Shown here: positions 12,013 to 25,500 of the stretch, piece after piece
Layout: every line of letters starts with the position of its first letter
Numbering within the stretch: position 1 is the stretch's first letter
Source: Beaufortia kweichowensis
Lineage: Eukaryota; Chordata; Actinopteri; Cypriniformes; Gastromyzontidae
Direction of reading: 5' to 3'
NCBI GenBank assembly: GCA_019155185.1
Contig: CM032802.1
Location: 16,704,425 to 16,768,424, forward strand
Length of the DNA: 64,000 nucleotides
Notes under the pieces: model-generated
Seen by the model: only the letters and a program-made list of their open reading frames with translations
Told to the model about the DNA's origin: nothing
Databases searched by the model: none
Program-made: the position numbers and the translations under genes

Positions 12013-12746
12013 TGTTACGACCCGTTGGTTAGACGCGCGCGCACATGTAAGTCACGGGATTCCAGTTATAACAGATCACCAAGAACACAGAATCATAAAG
12101 TTAAATAATTTATTAATAAAAATAGGTAGAAAGAATAATATAAGGAAGTGGAGCAATGACTTCAGGGTGACCCAAGGCCAAAATAACAAACCAAACCCAC
12201 TAGAAAATAAAGACATAAATAACCTGTAAATAAAGAAATAAAATTACAAATAACTTCCCTGCCTCCCTAAACATGAACACATCGCAAAGATAGTTCAAAA
12301 GTAAAGGGCAGGTCACCCCTACGCTCCAAGATCTCAAACAAATAAAATAACTAAACGAAGGTCTTCCAGAACAGGCTAGCGTTTAGTTTGTAACTCAAAC
12401 CACAGAATAGATCTTCTACAACATAAGTAGCACAAAGTAGCTTGGGGGAATTTATAGCTCTCTTTACCTCATGTTCTATACGCCTTTAACAGAATGCGAA
12501 CTCTAAACCAAACAGATAAACAAACTATCGGTGATCAGTTGTAACGCTGGAATCCGGAGCTCCTCACGCCACGTCGCACACGCCAGAATGAGCTCGCCAT
12601 ATTTCGGAAACACCGCCCTTTTATAGTCAGCTGGCTCCAAGTTCACCAACCACGTGGTCCGTCACTCAGCCAATAGGCGACCTGTACACACACATACACA
12701 CAAGCACATACACAAAGCAAATTGCACGGATGAGAGGATCGTAACA
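12013..12746 (-). mobile_element. Solo LTR (734 bp) with 5-bp target site duplication
   Basis: The element starts TGTTACGA and ends TCGTAACA, a perfect 8-bp inverted terminus. It is flanked directly on both sides by CTTCT (12008-12012 and 12747-12751), the 5-bp duplication expected of LTR retrotransposon integration. On the minus strand a TATA box (TATAAAAG, about 12617-12626) precedes an AATAAA-type signal (about 12095-12120), which sets the orientation. No internal coding region is left, so it is the product of LTR-LTR recombination. The ends suit a Gypsy-type element; that assignment is inference. Confidence 0.85.
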
Positions 12747-12751
12747 CTTCT

Positions 12752-13471
12752 ATAAAAAGATTTTTATAGAAACATGTGGGTTGCCATGTTTAAAGAGGCT
12801 GGCAGGCTCTGTAAAACATACCTCACAATGGGGTAAGGTACCTCTGTGGCGTAAGAGCCACTGAAAATTGCCCCATAGGCATACTATGGTCAAGGGAATG
12901 CCTATGGAACAGGAAGTGTGAATACATGTTTATCCTACTATAATAATGATTAGATCATAGGCTTGTTTGGCTCAGGGGAAGCCAATCACAAATCACCTTT
13001 ACTACTTCCTGGGCATGTCCCTTGCCATGGCAAGTACCACTCCCCATCTCGTCTCAGCTGCTCTTGTGCCAACAGCATGATTTTAATAATAAATAAATAA
13101 ATAAAAATAAATTTTATATGCAGTTTAATGGTCACAGTTTCATTCATTCCATATTGGTGCAATTTAAAGTGCGCTTTAAGGGAATGAACAGTTAAAATGG
13201 TTTAAAAACTAGACTAGAGTATTTACATTTTACTCCATATACAGCTAGGCCTCTCATTATAAGAACGTTGGTTCATGATGACATGGCTTATTGGCCAGAC
13301 TTTGCATGTGAATATATTGTTTAGCAATATATTTAGTTTTTGTAATCAATTACATTTCTTTTAATTGTTTACTTTTCTTTTTTAATTAATGAAACATAAA
13401 GGCAAATGATACTAAATGATTAAAGTATGAAATACAATAAGCATGGTTTTAATGAAAAACGTAGTCATCTT
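12752..13471. other. Intergenic DNA, AT-rich, nothing recognised
   Basis: It contains an A/T simple stretch of AATA units at 13085-13110 and no plausible open frame. Confidence 0.4.
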
Positions 13472-13594
13472 GTCTTCAGCTGAGCTTTTAGAGGAGCTGA
13501 CCGACACTTTGGAAACTCAGACCAGCAGTACCCTCGATGCCTAAAAGCTCAGCTGAAGACCTAATAAACACTGATCAGTGTTTAATAGGTCTTC
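13472..13594. repeat. Compound inverted repeat: 20-bp perfect arms plus an overlapping 40-bp near-palindrome
   Basis: Arm 1 at 13472-13491 (GTCTTCAGCTGAGCTTTTAG) is perfectly inverted at 13541-13560 with a 49-bp loop. The second arm overlaps a 40-bp palindrome at 13555-13594, centred on TGATCA, with a single mismatched pair. Such a structure can fold as two adjacent hairpins. It may be the end of a foldback transposon; no second copy was noticed here. Confidence 0.8.
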
Positions 13595-14200
13595 ACATCT
13601 TTAAACTCAAGTGTTATGTGTGGATGTCCACCCATAGAACCATCAGGGTTCTTTCTTGAACTCTCGAACCCAAGCATGGACAAGTCTGGACATGTTCTTT
13701 CTCCACTCTTTCTTCAATTGGGTAGCCACGCCCATACATAACTAATAACTACTGTACATCTTTCTTCATATAGTGTATAGAATATACTTCTTAGAGAAAC
13801 ATAAATTAATGGCCATAATGTAACTAGTCAATTATATAGTATTCCACAATTTATTGACTAAATATCAAACGAATAGACAGGATAATTGCATTGACTTGAC
13901 ATTACACTAGACACGCAAAAATACGATGAAAGTTTTGGTTAAACGTGTTTAAAATTCATTAAACGCTGTTTTCTTTCTGATCACAAATGTCATTGGTAGG
14001 ATTAAACGCGTGGTGCAGTTATAGAGACGTGCACCTGTTGCTGATTGTAATACCAACACTGAGCACACGGTGGCGAAACTGCCGCCTGCATCAGTGACTG
14101 TAAATAAATGATCGTCCTGTGGGAGAAGTGGCTAGAAAGAACAAGCATCTCGCGTTTTGGACTATTTAACCCCCTGTTTTTCGATTACTTGTCGTTTCAG

Positions 14201-14237
14201 ATCAGATCTGGAGACACAGACTTTGTGGACGGGACGG
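14201..14237 (+). other. Candidate small non-coding first or second exon (veph1 5' UTR?)
   Basis: A pyrimidine-rich acceptor (TTGTCGTTTCAG) is followed 37 nt later by a consensus donor (G/GTAAGTG). It lies upstream of veph1 on the same strand in the most CG-containing part of the intergenic region, so a 5' UTR exon is possible. Nothing else supports it. Confidence 0.2.
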
Positions 14238-14699
14238 GTAAGTGACCTTGAGAGTTTTATAAGCGTGATCATAATGTGTCTGGGTCATATCAGTTTCCTC
14301 CAGCAAAAGTTAGCCAGGGGTGCGAGAGAAGAGCCCATCTGTACTTGCAAAACACCTTTATTCTGTTAAATCAAGCTCAAAGACGCAAGCATGCATAACT
14401 AGACAAGTACACGAATGCCTTCTCGAGTCCTGGATAAGCTTTTGTGCCATGCTAGGTCTGCTTGCTTTCATGTAAATCATTCCGATTCAGTGAATCAATG
14501 CGTGCAAATATCTCTGATATCGAAACTGCGTTAGTGGCTTTAAATACAGAGTTTAAGTAAACTTCACCAACAATTTCAAACTGGTTTGCAATGCGACGTA
14601 AAATTAAATTGGAAAAATGAAAGCCTGAATAGGCATTGTTAATGTTTACGGTAGCTGTGATGTGTAACATCATTAATAAAGGACAGAAAAATGTTGCAG

Positions 14700-14820
14700 G
14701 TCATGTCGCGAGGTTTCCGCGCGCATTCCACCGAGAGTTACCAGGTAACAGTCGAGACCGCGCGCGCGCACGAGGAACTTTATTCTGCAGCGGACGCGTT
14801 AATGTGTGGCGATGTTGTAA
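14700..14820. promoter_or_regulatory. CpG-rich patch, possible promoter
   Basis: A local cluster of CG dinucleotides (GTCGCGAGG, CCGCGCGC, a CGCGCGCGC run near 14760, GGACGCG) stands out in AT-rich surroundings. It could be a veph1 promoter about 4.7 kb before the start codon. This is inference from composition only. Confidence 0.25.
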
Positions 14821-14849
14821 ACACTTCGTCACTGTTGGTTAGATTGTTT

Positions 14850-15012
14850 CACGTTTTAGAATAGTAGTAAACTCATCAAAACCCTGAAATAACACAATTG
14901 TAACTGTGGGAATTATATTGTGACTAAAAGCATCCAAAATAAATGAACACTGTTATATTTTAGCATCTATAAAAGTAGTCACACTTCATCTAGAATTTGT
15001 AAAATCATAATA
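14850..15012 (+). repeat. Interspersed repeat, copy 1 (same family as 24139-24360)
   Basis: Shares the ordered blocks TAGAATAGTAGTAA, GAAATAACACAATTGT, TGACTAAAAGCATC and AAAATAAATGAACACTG with the copy near 24200. It lacks the CTACCAGTCAAAAGTTTGG end seen in that copy. Confidence 0.7.
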
Positions 15013-16036
15013 TCTGTATTACATAAACATCTTAACAATCCTGTGTTATCTGTTGGGTCGATTTGGAAACTTTAAAATATATAAAGTTTGTAATGTGGCT
15101 CTTGATGTGCATATGGTCGGTATTGGTTCTTCAATCTTTGTCAAGAAATGCTAAAGGTGATGAAGATGCTCTTTTTTATGATTTCTATTTATTTTGAATA
15201 ACAAAAAAGGTATTGTCCGCAATACCTGAGTTAATTGTTCATTCCATCATACTGTATGTATGTATGGAATGCTGTAATATTGTCCCATATACAGTACATT
15301 CCCATTCCAGAGCTAAACATTTCATGGTGTGTGTTGCGTGGATATGTGCAGAGAAATGACAGAAAGGCCACTGCAAGCATGCGTGCACTCAGCTGCATCC
15401 TGCATTGTTCCTGTCATCCACTGCTGCATGTCGGCTACTGTACTGTAGTACTGTACATCATAAATAATGCAACATCTTTTGGCTGCACAGATCTGCCAAG
15501 GATTCATTTGCAGCTATTACAAACAAAATATTATTTTGAGCTGGTTCTTATTCAGTGCATGTCATTTTGTCACTTTTCTGCAGCATGCATAATAAGATAA
15601 AAGAATTCTCCAATGGCCATGTATGTGACCCACTTTACAGTGAAAGAACAAAATCATAATGAAAGAGCACCTAAGTAATATTCCAATGTAATATTAAAAA
15701 AAGAAATTGATTTTAAGAGCTAAAAATAATGTTTTGTACCAATTTTTATTACCATAATCACAGCATAATTACTGAAAGCTTTTGATAGTATTTGTTGCTT
15801 TTCATTTATACTGATTTTTATTAAAGTGTATTACAAGTTTACTATAATATGATCAAATTACTACAAGTTCCTGACTATTAGACTATTCTATGACAATAAT
15901 TGTGATTACATATGACTCACAATACGTATGCATTATAGTAATAGCCATTTGGTGATCGAAAGCAATTTTCAGTTTAATGAAAATAATATCTGATTAAATA
16001 TTATGTTCTTATTTTTATGTTTTTCATTTGTTTGGT
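15013..16036. other. Intergenic DNA, nothing recognised
   Basis: AT-rich. A 121-codon frame at 15235-15600 has no family features, and antisense frames overlap it, so no gene is called. Confidence 0.4.
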
Positions 16037-16095
16037 ATTATTGCTACTGGTTTGTGCAATTCAATTCACAGAAATCCTACAAAGTATGTTGCCTT
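16037..16095 (-). repeat. Fragment of an unclassified repeat family (copy C)
   Basis: The block GGTATTATTGC followed by AATTCACAGAAATCCTAC matches 57950-57990 on the same strand and the reverse complement of 17350-17395 and 18545-18580. Confidence 0.6.
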
Positions 16096-16713
16096 TTAAA
16101 AACTTTTATTTTTTTCACATCAACAACGCGTGTGTATTTCCATTTTTTTTTAAATCGATAACTCGTAAATAGACTGATATTTTTGAATGTCTCAACTTTA
16201 TCAGTATGGGTTTAATAAGATATAAACATGTTTTAATACATTAGTAATAAATACTTTATCTGATCATTTATTTCATATTTATAAATGATAAGAATTGCCC
16301 TTTTCGTTGTTTTGGAATGAAACTAAATTCTGTGGTTGGATATCAGTCCTAGTTAAAACCAATAAATTATAAGCATTGTAGGCATATATTTGAGCTAATC
16401 CTCTTCTTCTATTCGTAAAACACTCAAATCCTGATCGAGCAGAACATAATAAGCAGTTTGGCCGGCCGCCGTTAGAATTTTGCTATAAACATTTACAGTT
16501 TATCTGACCTTGAGAGCTATAATTTCAAGGACATTTATCTGGCTGTCTTCATTGTTTTGATTGTGACGGTAGAGGAATGTATGAATGGGGGATTTGGTCC
16601 CACCCTCATGTCATCCACACAAAGCCTCTCTTTGACCGTGAGTTAAAGAAAGGGAAACCCACTCCCACCCTGTCTGTCGTGTGTTGTGAACGGACCCTGT
16701 GTGTGTGGCTGTG

Positions 16714-16718
<5 letters not shown>

Positions 16719-16754
<36 letters not shown>

Positions 16755-16801
16755 AAAATGGAGAGCAGGTATGCTGTCTATCTCTCTCTCTCTCTCTCTC
16801 C
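16719..16801. repeat. (GA)n and (TC)n microsatellites forming an inverted pair
   Basis: A GA run at about 16719-16751 is followed about 30 bp later by a TC run at about 16780-16801. The two runs are complementary and could fold back. Confidence 0.9.
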
Positions 16802-17139
16802 TGAAGTTAAGATTGGTTACAGTCAGTGATCTTTATAAAGGTCAAGTTGGGCTGCTGAACAGTTCACAGCCATTAATATGACTTCTGCATGCTCCAAAAC
16901 TACTCTGATGCTTTTCCTCTGGGTTTTGCAGACTGGTTTGGATCTTGATGGTTAAAGGAGAAATGCCAAAGAAATGTAAAAGCTTGCTGCAACACCCTGA
17001 TGTAAACATATGTTGATGGCCAATGAGAAATTAAAGGGGGCTGGGCCAGTTGTGCCAGATTTAATTGATTTATTGCTGCTTGATTTTTAAAGGACTTTGC
17101 TTTTTTATACCCATAAAACATCTTATGCATTACTTTCTA

Positions 17140-17640
17140 CAATTCAAGTGTTATGGATGTGACATTTTAAGTCAAAACATTATATATGAAATGTTACAGA
17201 ATGTATCCAGCAAATTGAATCATCTGTTTATATTTTACTTAAGCCCTGTGGAGTCCAGACACCAGACAAATATCAGTCTGTGCACGAGTTATCTATTGTA
17301 AAAAATAGAAATAAACATGCGTTATGATTGTGACGAAAAGAGGCAACATTTTTTGTAGGTTTTCTGTGAATTAAAATGCAATAATACACAACAAATGAAG
17401 CAGACAAATAGTTGTTTACATTTTCATATAATTGTCACACGGGAATATGGACCGTTATGGATGTAACAATTCTGTATACCTGACTATGAGAAATGATGAT
17501 TTAAACACCAAAATGCTTTGATTTTTAAACACCAAAATGCGAGATTTTTCTCACATTGGTATTTAAACCATCAAATATTGACATCTGAGCTGTCAGTATG
17601 GCGAAAACCTTTGTTAAAAATGTTATGGTAAGGATGACAT
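17140..17640 (+). repeat. Unclassified interspersed repeat, longest copy (A)
   Basis: Shows homology by eye to 18410-18600 in direct orientation (GTGTTATGG, AGTCAAAAC, TTTACT block and the TGTAGG.TTTCTG.GAATTAAAATGCA block) and to 57700-58020 in inverted orientation, in matching order. Two GTTATGGATGT copies about 300 bp apart (17150 and 17454) bracket its middle. Confidence 0.6.
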
Positions 17641-17892
17641 TTGCCCTTCTGTAAAATGAAACTTTTTATAGTGTGGATAATAGTTGCCTTAAAAGAAACA
17701 CAGAATTCTGCCTTAATTCACAAGTTTTATCATTCAGCCTGTTGATATTTTATTTACCACAGATGTGTGCTGTGATTGAGACACATCAGACTGCTTAAAC
17801 AAATAATGCAATGCTTTTGACACCCTTTAGGTTGTCCAGTTACAAATGGCATTCTTATAATTGACACTCCATAATAAATCAGCAAACAAAAG

Positions 17893-18409
17893 TTATTTAA
17901 CTAGAAAAAATGACAAACCATTAAAAAATGTGAATATAAAGAGCTGTGCGCTAAGATGTCCCTTCTGTAGCGCTTGCATTTGTTGTATTTTGTCTTTAAA
18001 CATATGATCGCATGTGTTTGTGCAACCAAGCGTGTTTTTAAAGACTGCATTCCTGAGATTGTTGAGCCGTAACCTGGGATTCATTGTAACTGATTGTTAA
18101 AGAGCCCAGTCCTAGTGACTTGCTTCCTGCAAGCTAATGGGTGTATATCACTACAATATTTAGCTTAATATGTATTTTTTAATCAGTGGGATTATATTTA
18201 TAGAGTATTTGTTTGGGTCCTGTTGTGGCATTGTAGCGATGCTCAAGTTCTGGAAATGAGCATCAAGTGCATCTGGTCTCCTCAGAGACGGTCACAGTGC
18301 CATGGGCTGCTTTCACCACAGAGCCGTCTGATTGGCAGTCTTTATGATCCGTCTGGATCACCGTCTGATGGTAGAACAAACAAGAGACCTTAGACTGAGA
18401 CGTTCTTGG
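17893..18409. other. Intergenic DNA between repeat copies, nothing recognised
   Basis: A short GC-richer stretch (18240-18380) has no open frame, splice pattern or known repeat. Confidence 0.35.
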
Positions 18410-18600
18410 TTTATTCCAGTGTTATGGACATTACATTGTCAGTCAAAACCTGAAATATAAATTCTCATATCAATATATTGAACCATGTGTTTATTTTTTA
18501 CTAAAATCCTGTTAGTCTAGACATAACAATAATATAAAAACATACTTTGTAGGATTTCTGCGAATTAAAATGCACAAACCAGAAGCAAGAAAACCCAAAA
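18410..18600 (+). repeat. Unclassified interspersed repeat, copy B
   Basis: Partial direct copy of the repeat at 17140, about 1.27 kb downstream; the conserved blocks are given there. Confidence 0.6.
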
Positions 18601-19292
18601 AGTGGAGAAGAGATGACTCTTCAAAGAACATAAAATAGTTTTATTTTATTATAAATCTTTTTATTCTTGTTGCCAGATCTTCATTGCTGTTCGCCTCATC
18701 ATGGCCACATGTGACTTAATAATGACAAGTGCATGGGGAAGTATCACCCAATGCTAATTTTAATTTATTTCTTTTTCTGTGAAAAAACAATATAACTTAA
18801 AATATAAAACCTTTAATCACTAATAATGTCAGTAAAGATATGCACTTGCAGTTTTTGATCAGAATAAAGTTACTATTTAATGAACAATATAAATGCTTCA
18901 AAGTCACTTATAAATACCGGAAATGGCGGTTAAGATAAGAACAATATTCAATACTCAAACTTCATACAGTTTTCTAATCAAGGGCATATATTTCCTGTCC
19001 ATGTGGGACTTTGGTCAGTATTGTGTCAGGTGAAGATGCTTCAGCCAATCTGCGGTCAAATCAGTGTTTTTATGTTAAAGTTTGTTTCCTGCGGGTTTAA
19101 CACATCACAGATTAACAGAGGTTTAGTCTCACTCTGCATGAGGGAAACACTGGAACGATTGTTTTTCTGGAAATGTTCACAAACAGCAAGTTTGACGGCC
19201 TGGAATTCCATCCAGGTTCACTTTGAGGGCATAAGATGATTTTTTTAAACATGCACAATATCTAAATGCAGTGGTACTTTAATCCTGGTCCA

Positions 19293-19411
<119 letters not shown>

Positions 19412-19452
19412 ACACACGTGTTCCGGGTACATTCCCCGTCACTTTCAGGAGG

Positions 19453-19506
19453 ATGTCAGGTTGTCATGGTAACACAGGGCAGAGGGGGCAGCCTGCTCAA
19501 GCCTGA
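19453..19506 (+). other. Upstream ORF in the veph1 5' leader
   Basis: If the leader exon begins at 19449, an ATG at 19453 opens a 17-codon frame that stops at 19504-19506, 12 nt before the main ATG. It could reduce translation; this is inference. Confidence 0.35.
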
Positions 19507-19518
19507 GCCCATCACAGA

Positions 19519-22500
19519 ATGCACCAGCTCTTTCGTCTAGTGCTGGGACAGAGAGACCTGTCCCGTGCAGGAGACCTCTTCTCTCTGGATGACCGTGAGA
19601 TTGAAGACTGTCTGTCTCAAGCCCTGGAGGAAATCAAAATCATATCCTGCTCTTCTGTGAGTATACAACACACTGACCTGAGACTAGCAATGCCATTAAA
19701 CAATCTACTTGGATGGGTTTAAAGGAGTATGTTTTTGTTAAAATAAATTATTTACATGCAGGCATGTACCAGTATCAAGCTTTCAGCATTATATACAGTA
19801 TGTTACCATGGTACATTTTAAGGTAAACTGTTATTGTTCTTATAGTTCTAAGTTTTCAATCTAAGTTTTACGTTTTATGGAGATACAGTACTGTTGACGT
19901 GATGTTGGAGAGCATATGGCATGTGCTCCTCCTGCTCAGTGTCCTCCTTTCCAGAGTCACTTGCATTCTATTATCATTCCAAACATGCCTTGTAATCACG
20001 CCCAGACACATTTTACGCATTCTCTGTGCTGTTCTAAATATGTTAAAATGTTTCAAATGGAGCTGAAGGTACTTCACTTTTAGTAATGATGAAAGTATGT
20101 TGACAAATAATTCAATAAACAATTTTATCAAAACGTCTTACAGTATTCATGTTTAGGATTCAGAATCAAGAAAAATATATAAAAAAAAAAAGATTTAACC
20201 GCCACTTTGATTAGTTAACAGTTCTAGAATGTCTTGCATTTTATATCAAAATATAGTTTTGTTATAATGTAATTCATATATTAATATAATTATTTCATTT
20301 TTAGTTATTTAAATTATTAATCGGAACCAGAACCAAATGCGTCACATTTATTTGTGACGATTTCTGATTGATCGGCTGCAGGACTACCTGACCAGTGACA
20401 ATGACCAGGCGGTGGTGGAGATCTGCATCACACGCATCACCACAGCCATCAGGGAGACGGGCTCGATCGAGAGACACGGAGCGGCTCTCGTGTCACTGTG
20501 GGAGTCGTGTCTCGAGCACAACCTCCAGCCGCAGGGCAAAGATGAAGACACGCCGCATGCCAAGATCGCCTCTGACATCACCAGCTGCATCCTGCAGGTG
20601 CCACACAATTACCCACTTACAAATGTGCGCAGGACATTTAGGCCATTACTGTACTGTACAAAATATCAAACAAAGAGGCGTTTAGTTTAAAGAAAGACAG
20701 CAAACACAACAGACACAACATTTTATATTAAGAAGTTTCAGATTGCACTTTCTGTTACTGAGATTAACTACACCTGTGGAGATGCCACCTTGATACTTTG
20801 GTATGTTTTGTTATCTTCTGCATTGATATTTAAGTATTTTGAGTTTTAATTTAAATTTTAATCAGTGGCTAAAGTGTCTAAATATTACTTGAGATATCAC
20901 ACAGATATGTTGCAATAACAACCAGTTGCATATACATTATACTGCATATTACACGGCCACTGGACCATATTTACTTAAAGGGATAGTTCACCCAAAAATA
21001 AAAATCATGTCACAATTTTTTCACCCTTATGTCATTCAAACTCTGTATATGATTCTTTCTTTTGTGGAACACAAAGAAGATATTTTGCAAAACGCTGGTT
21101 ACCGGCACCCATTGACTTCCATTGTACCTTGTGTCCATACTGTGAAAGCGAATGGCTGCCGGTAACCAGCGGTTTGCAAAATATCTTCTTCTGTGTTCTG
21201 CTGAAGCAAGAAAGTCATACAGGTTTGAAATTAGGCTAATTAATTTTATTTGGGTGAGCTGTCCCTTTAAAAATATGCCAAATTTAATTATATTTCAATG
21301 ACATTCATCATTTTAAATTGTGGTTATTATGTTCAAATCTGAGGTTGAAGCTGATTGTGGTCACATTATTTAAGGCTTCTGTGGCTATTATGAAGCCATA
21401 CAGGCAGAAACTCAAATGACACGACCCAAAACTGACAGCAATTAGCCATAACCTCTTTACTTTTACATTATTTCTCTTTAAGGAGCTTTTTTGTAGACGT
21501 GTTCCATAATTAATTTCTCCTTTCATCCACACAGCAACTTCTCTCTCACTCAATCAGCTTTCCCTCTCTTTGATTTCCTCTCACACACATTCAGTTATAT
21601 AATGAGCCACATGTGAATGTCAGAGCAGTGAGAGTGATGCATTCTGGGTAATGCTGGAGATCAGGATTTTTTAGAGAGCTGCTCGATCACTCTTCTGTAT
21701 GAGCTCAAATCAAGGCAACAAGCTTGTGTTTTATAATTAGTTCAGGTCTTTTATAAGTTATTTACCATTTAATGTTTTCGCTCTAATGTTCAAGGAGTTT
21801 TTCCCTTTAGGCGAGAGAATGAAAAGACGGTAAAGTAAAAGTGTCTGTATTCAGAAATCCAAACTCAAAGATTGAAATCATGATTAAAGTCAAACTTTGA
21901 TGCTTGTCATCTCATTTAGATTATAAATAAGCCTGGATTTTACAGACAGGGTCACATCTGCATCATGTACTCTAGAGGGCAGCAGAACATTTCAAATGAC
22001 CTTGTCCTGCAGCAGACTTTAGTTAGATTGCCTTATATGCCTTATACAGTGTCTATTTTATATTTTATTAAATAATAATGAAGACATCAAATCCAGCTTA
22101 CACTTACATGTTCACTGTCTGGATCTATTAATCAAACCTTTATTGACTATTCTTACCGTATACCGTAGCATTCATTACCAGCATACACAGCTCCATTGCT
22201 TTCAGACTTCAGCCCGGGTGTGGAACGTTCCCTTTTAACGTTTGTTTCAGTCATAACCAGTAAACAGCAGATTGAAACGGTCTGTGACTTGACATGGAAG
22301 TCTATATAAATGCGTTGTTGTTTTTTTGCAGAATTACAATAGGCCTCCAGTGATGGCGCTGGCCGTGCCTGTGGCGGTCCGATTCTTGCGGCAGGGGAAC
22401 CAAGAGCTGAGCCGGAACATGTCCAGCTACTTATCACTGGCTGCCATTGCTAAAGCCGAACTGCTGGCCCAACACACTGATGCCATCACCAGCAGCGTTC

Positions 22501-25500
22501 TGGGAGGTAAGGGTACGAGATTGGGTTTGGGGGAGGGAGAGGTCACAAAAGATCACCAACACACCATCATTCGCCATATTTATTTATTTAACAACATTAG
22601 ATTTTAGTAGCGGTGTGACGATACACTCAGTGTGACAATACACAATACAAGCTCACGAGATGAGACAATGGACTGAAAATCACAAAATGGAAAATACAAT
22701 GTTTGAATGAATCATCTTATATATGATCTCTCTGAATCTCTGGGATTGAACCCATGAACTTTGCTGGCTTACCAATTGAGCTACAGTAAAGCCATCAAAA
22801 CTATACATCAGACAATAAATATCTGCTGATATAGCTGTAATTGTGTCAACTCACGCAGTCAGTGCTACAAACAAATCTAATTGGCAAAGTCCTGGTCACC
22901 GTGTACTGTATTTTATTAGGTTGTTGATTCGAATGATGAGTCATGGAAGGTATAAAACCATTGTACGTGCCGTGAGTCATTGATTTGCACGTCTTTGGCT
23001 TTTTGGTAATAAAAGAGCAGTTCCCTTGTGCTTTTACAGAATATTCAAACACACAGACGGGTGACTGTTTAGTTTCCACAGCACTAATCTGCCACCCACA
23101 GCATCCACACAACGCACAGGGCGTGTGGTCTTTCAAGCCCACAGTGTGTGTTTCTGCTTTCTGGTCCCAAAACCGCTGTTTAAATGGGTCATTTGAGACG
23201 TGGACAATAAAGCAAACTTTATTACATCCATTGCTCTTCTACATCAGTTGAAATGTGTGTTATCTGACGCTTTTAAAATAAAATATTTGCATTTTTTAAA
23301 GATTGGTCCATTATACGAGGAGCGGATGGTATATCTGACCCGCCATCCGTGCCAAAATACACTCTCATCTCAGCTGTTCAAATATTCCCCTTGTGCAATT
23401 TTGTTGCCCTTCGAAGATAAAGATCTCATTGGTGTGGGTCAACTGATTGTGTTGAAACAGTCTTCTCATTAATGAAGGTCTGATGTGAGAGATAACAAAT
23501 ATGGCTTCATTAGGAAATGGCGTAGTCAAATTTACGTGGACCTCAGCTCATTGTCATATGGTTCGGGTCAGCCAAGGGACAACATCATTGAAAACACTTT
23601 CAGGCCGAGCCATAGAAAAGCAAACGACTAATAAAGAGCGATATAATGTAAATTGGATACAGACAGATTTGGGCTGCTACCTTGTAAAAACGAAAGGATC
23701 CTCAAGGAACCGTTTTGGGGTTCCTCACAGTGCCACACGGCGGAACCGTCAAGAGGACCTTGAGACACCTTTTTTTTTTTTACAAAGAGCAGTTCTCTGA
23801 GGAACCATTACCAGTTTTACAAGTTATTGCAGGAACTTTTGGAATCCTTTAGGCACTTTAAATTCAGCTGTGAAGTTCCTCAGAGGTCCTCCTGACAGAA
23901 ATGGTTCCTCAAGGATCCTTTAGTTTTTACAATATACAATGGGGGAAATTAGGAGAGGTCACCTAAGAAACGCTTCAATTGTGCTCATGTAGGACCTCAG
24001 TAAGTGTACTAGTTGACCAACTGGCATGTTTATTCTACATGAGGCTAGCTGATGAACCGGTTTGAAGTGTGGTCCATTTTTTAGCTTATGAACTTATGAA
24101 GTTATTCTACTGGTTCAATGATCCTCAACGTTACATACACTACCAGTCAAAAGTTTGGAAACACTTGTTGCTGTGTAGAAACTCACTGTTAAGATATTTA
24201 TCCACATTTTAGAATAGTAGTAATCAAAATCATGAAATAACACAATTGTGTGTGAATTATGTTTTGACTAAAAGCATCTAAAATAAATGAACACTGTGTT
24301 ATATTTGATCATCTTTAAAAGTTGTTTTGTTTCAAATTTGCAAAATCATACTCTTGACATTTTATCATCATTGGAGGTCTCAACCTGAGAAGATTTTTAA
24401 ACAACACTGAAGGAATATCCAACTATAGCCCTATTCGCACGGGATTAGTATTATCTAGGGACCTCTAGTCATTTGTAATAATTGCGGAGGTTGTCTGTGA
24501 TCTTAATCCCGTGCGAATCGGCCATGTCTTTAATTTGTAAAGTAAAAATTCCCCCGCAAATGACCGACCATATTTCGCCGAACACAGAGGTTCTGTGATA
24601 ATATTAGTCCTGTGCGAATCGGCATCTCTGTGATTTGGCCAGTATTTGGCGGGTTATATCATTGTTACGTACTGCTTCTACATCATATCCGGGAGATAAG
24701 TCAGTAAATACGAGTAAAATCTCAGGCTTCGCTTATCCCGTGCAAATGCGCCACACGAAAATCAGACGTGGGGGGGCTAATTTCTAAATCACAAAAGGTC
24801 CCCAGATAATACTAATCCCGTGCAAACAGGGCTTATGCTGGACTCTTATTGACTGCTTTGTGTTAATTATTTGCGCCAGGTAAATCATTTGAAAAATATT
24901 TTTTCAAATCAAATCTTGGTTTTCTAGTTAAAGAAATTAATACGCTGGCATATTAATATGTTAATATGAAGTATAGGCACCTGCCAACCAGTAATTGAAG
25001 CAAACTTGAAAGCTGTTTTTAGAGCAATTTAAAGCTTAAGAAGCAAACGTTATGGCACAGTTGATCTCAGGTTGAATTGCTGGTTGGAAACATGTAATTT
25101 AGTTGCGTTTTTAGTCAGTGATTTTAGAGATATCAGTCTTTTCCCGTTCAGGGTGAATAGGACTGTGGTTTTGCTAGAGTGCACCATCATCCCTAAAGGG
25201 ACTTTTGCCAAACTTCTGCCAGATTTTGCTTTGCGACTGCTTTGGTACAGAGCTGCCTCCCCAACCCTCATGCTCACTGACTTCTGTTACCATATTTTCA
25301 CCCCATGTTACAAAAACATTACTTAAGGTATTTCTTTGTTCAGCAAATTAACTGTTACCGTCCAGCGGTTATCTATCCAGTTGTGCCACGGTAGATTTCA
25401 GAAGTATTCATTATTCAACATATTACTAAAGCGCAGTTCTTCAGCTGAGGAAAGACCCTCGTGGGCTCCGTGATGTGTTATTCATCTGTCGATGGAGTTT

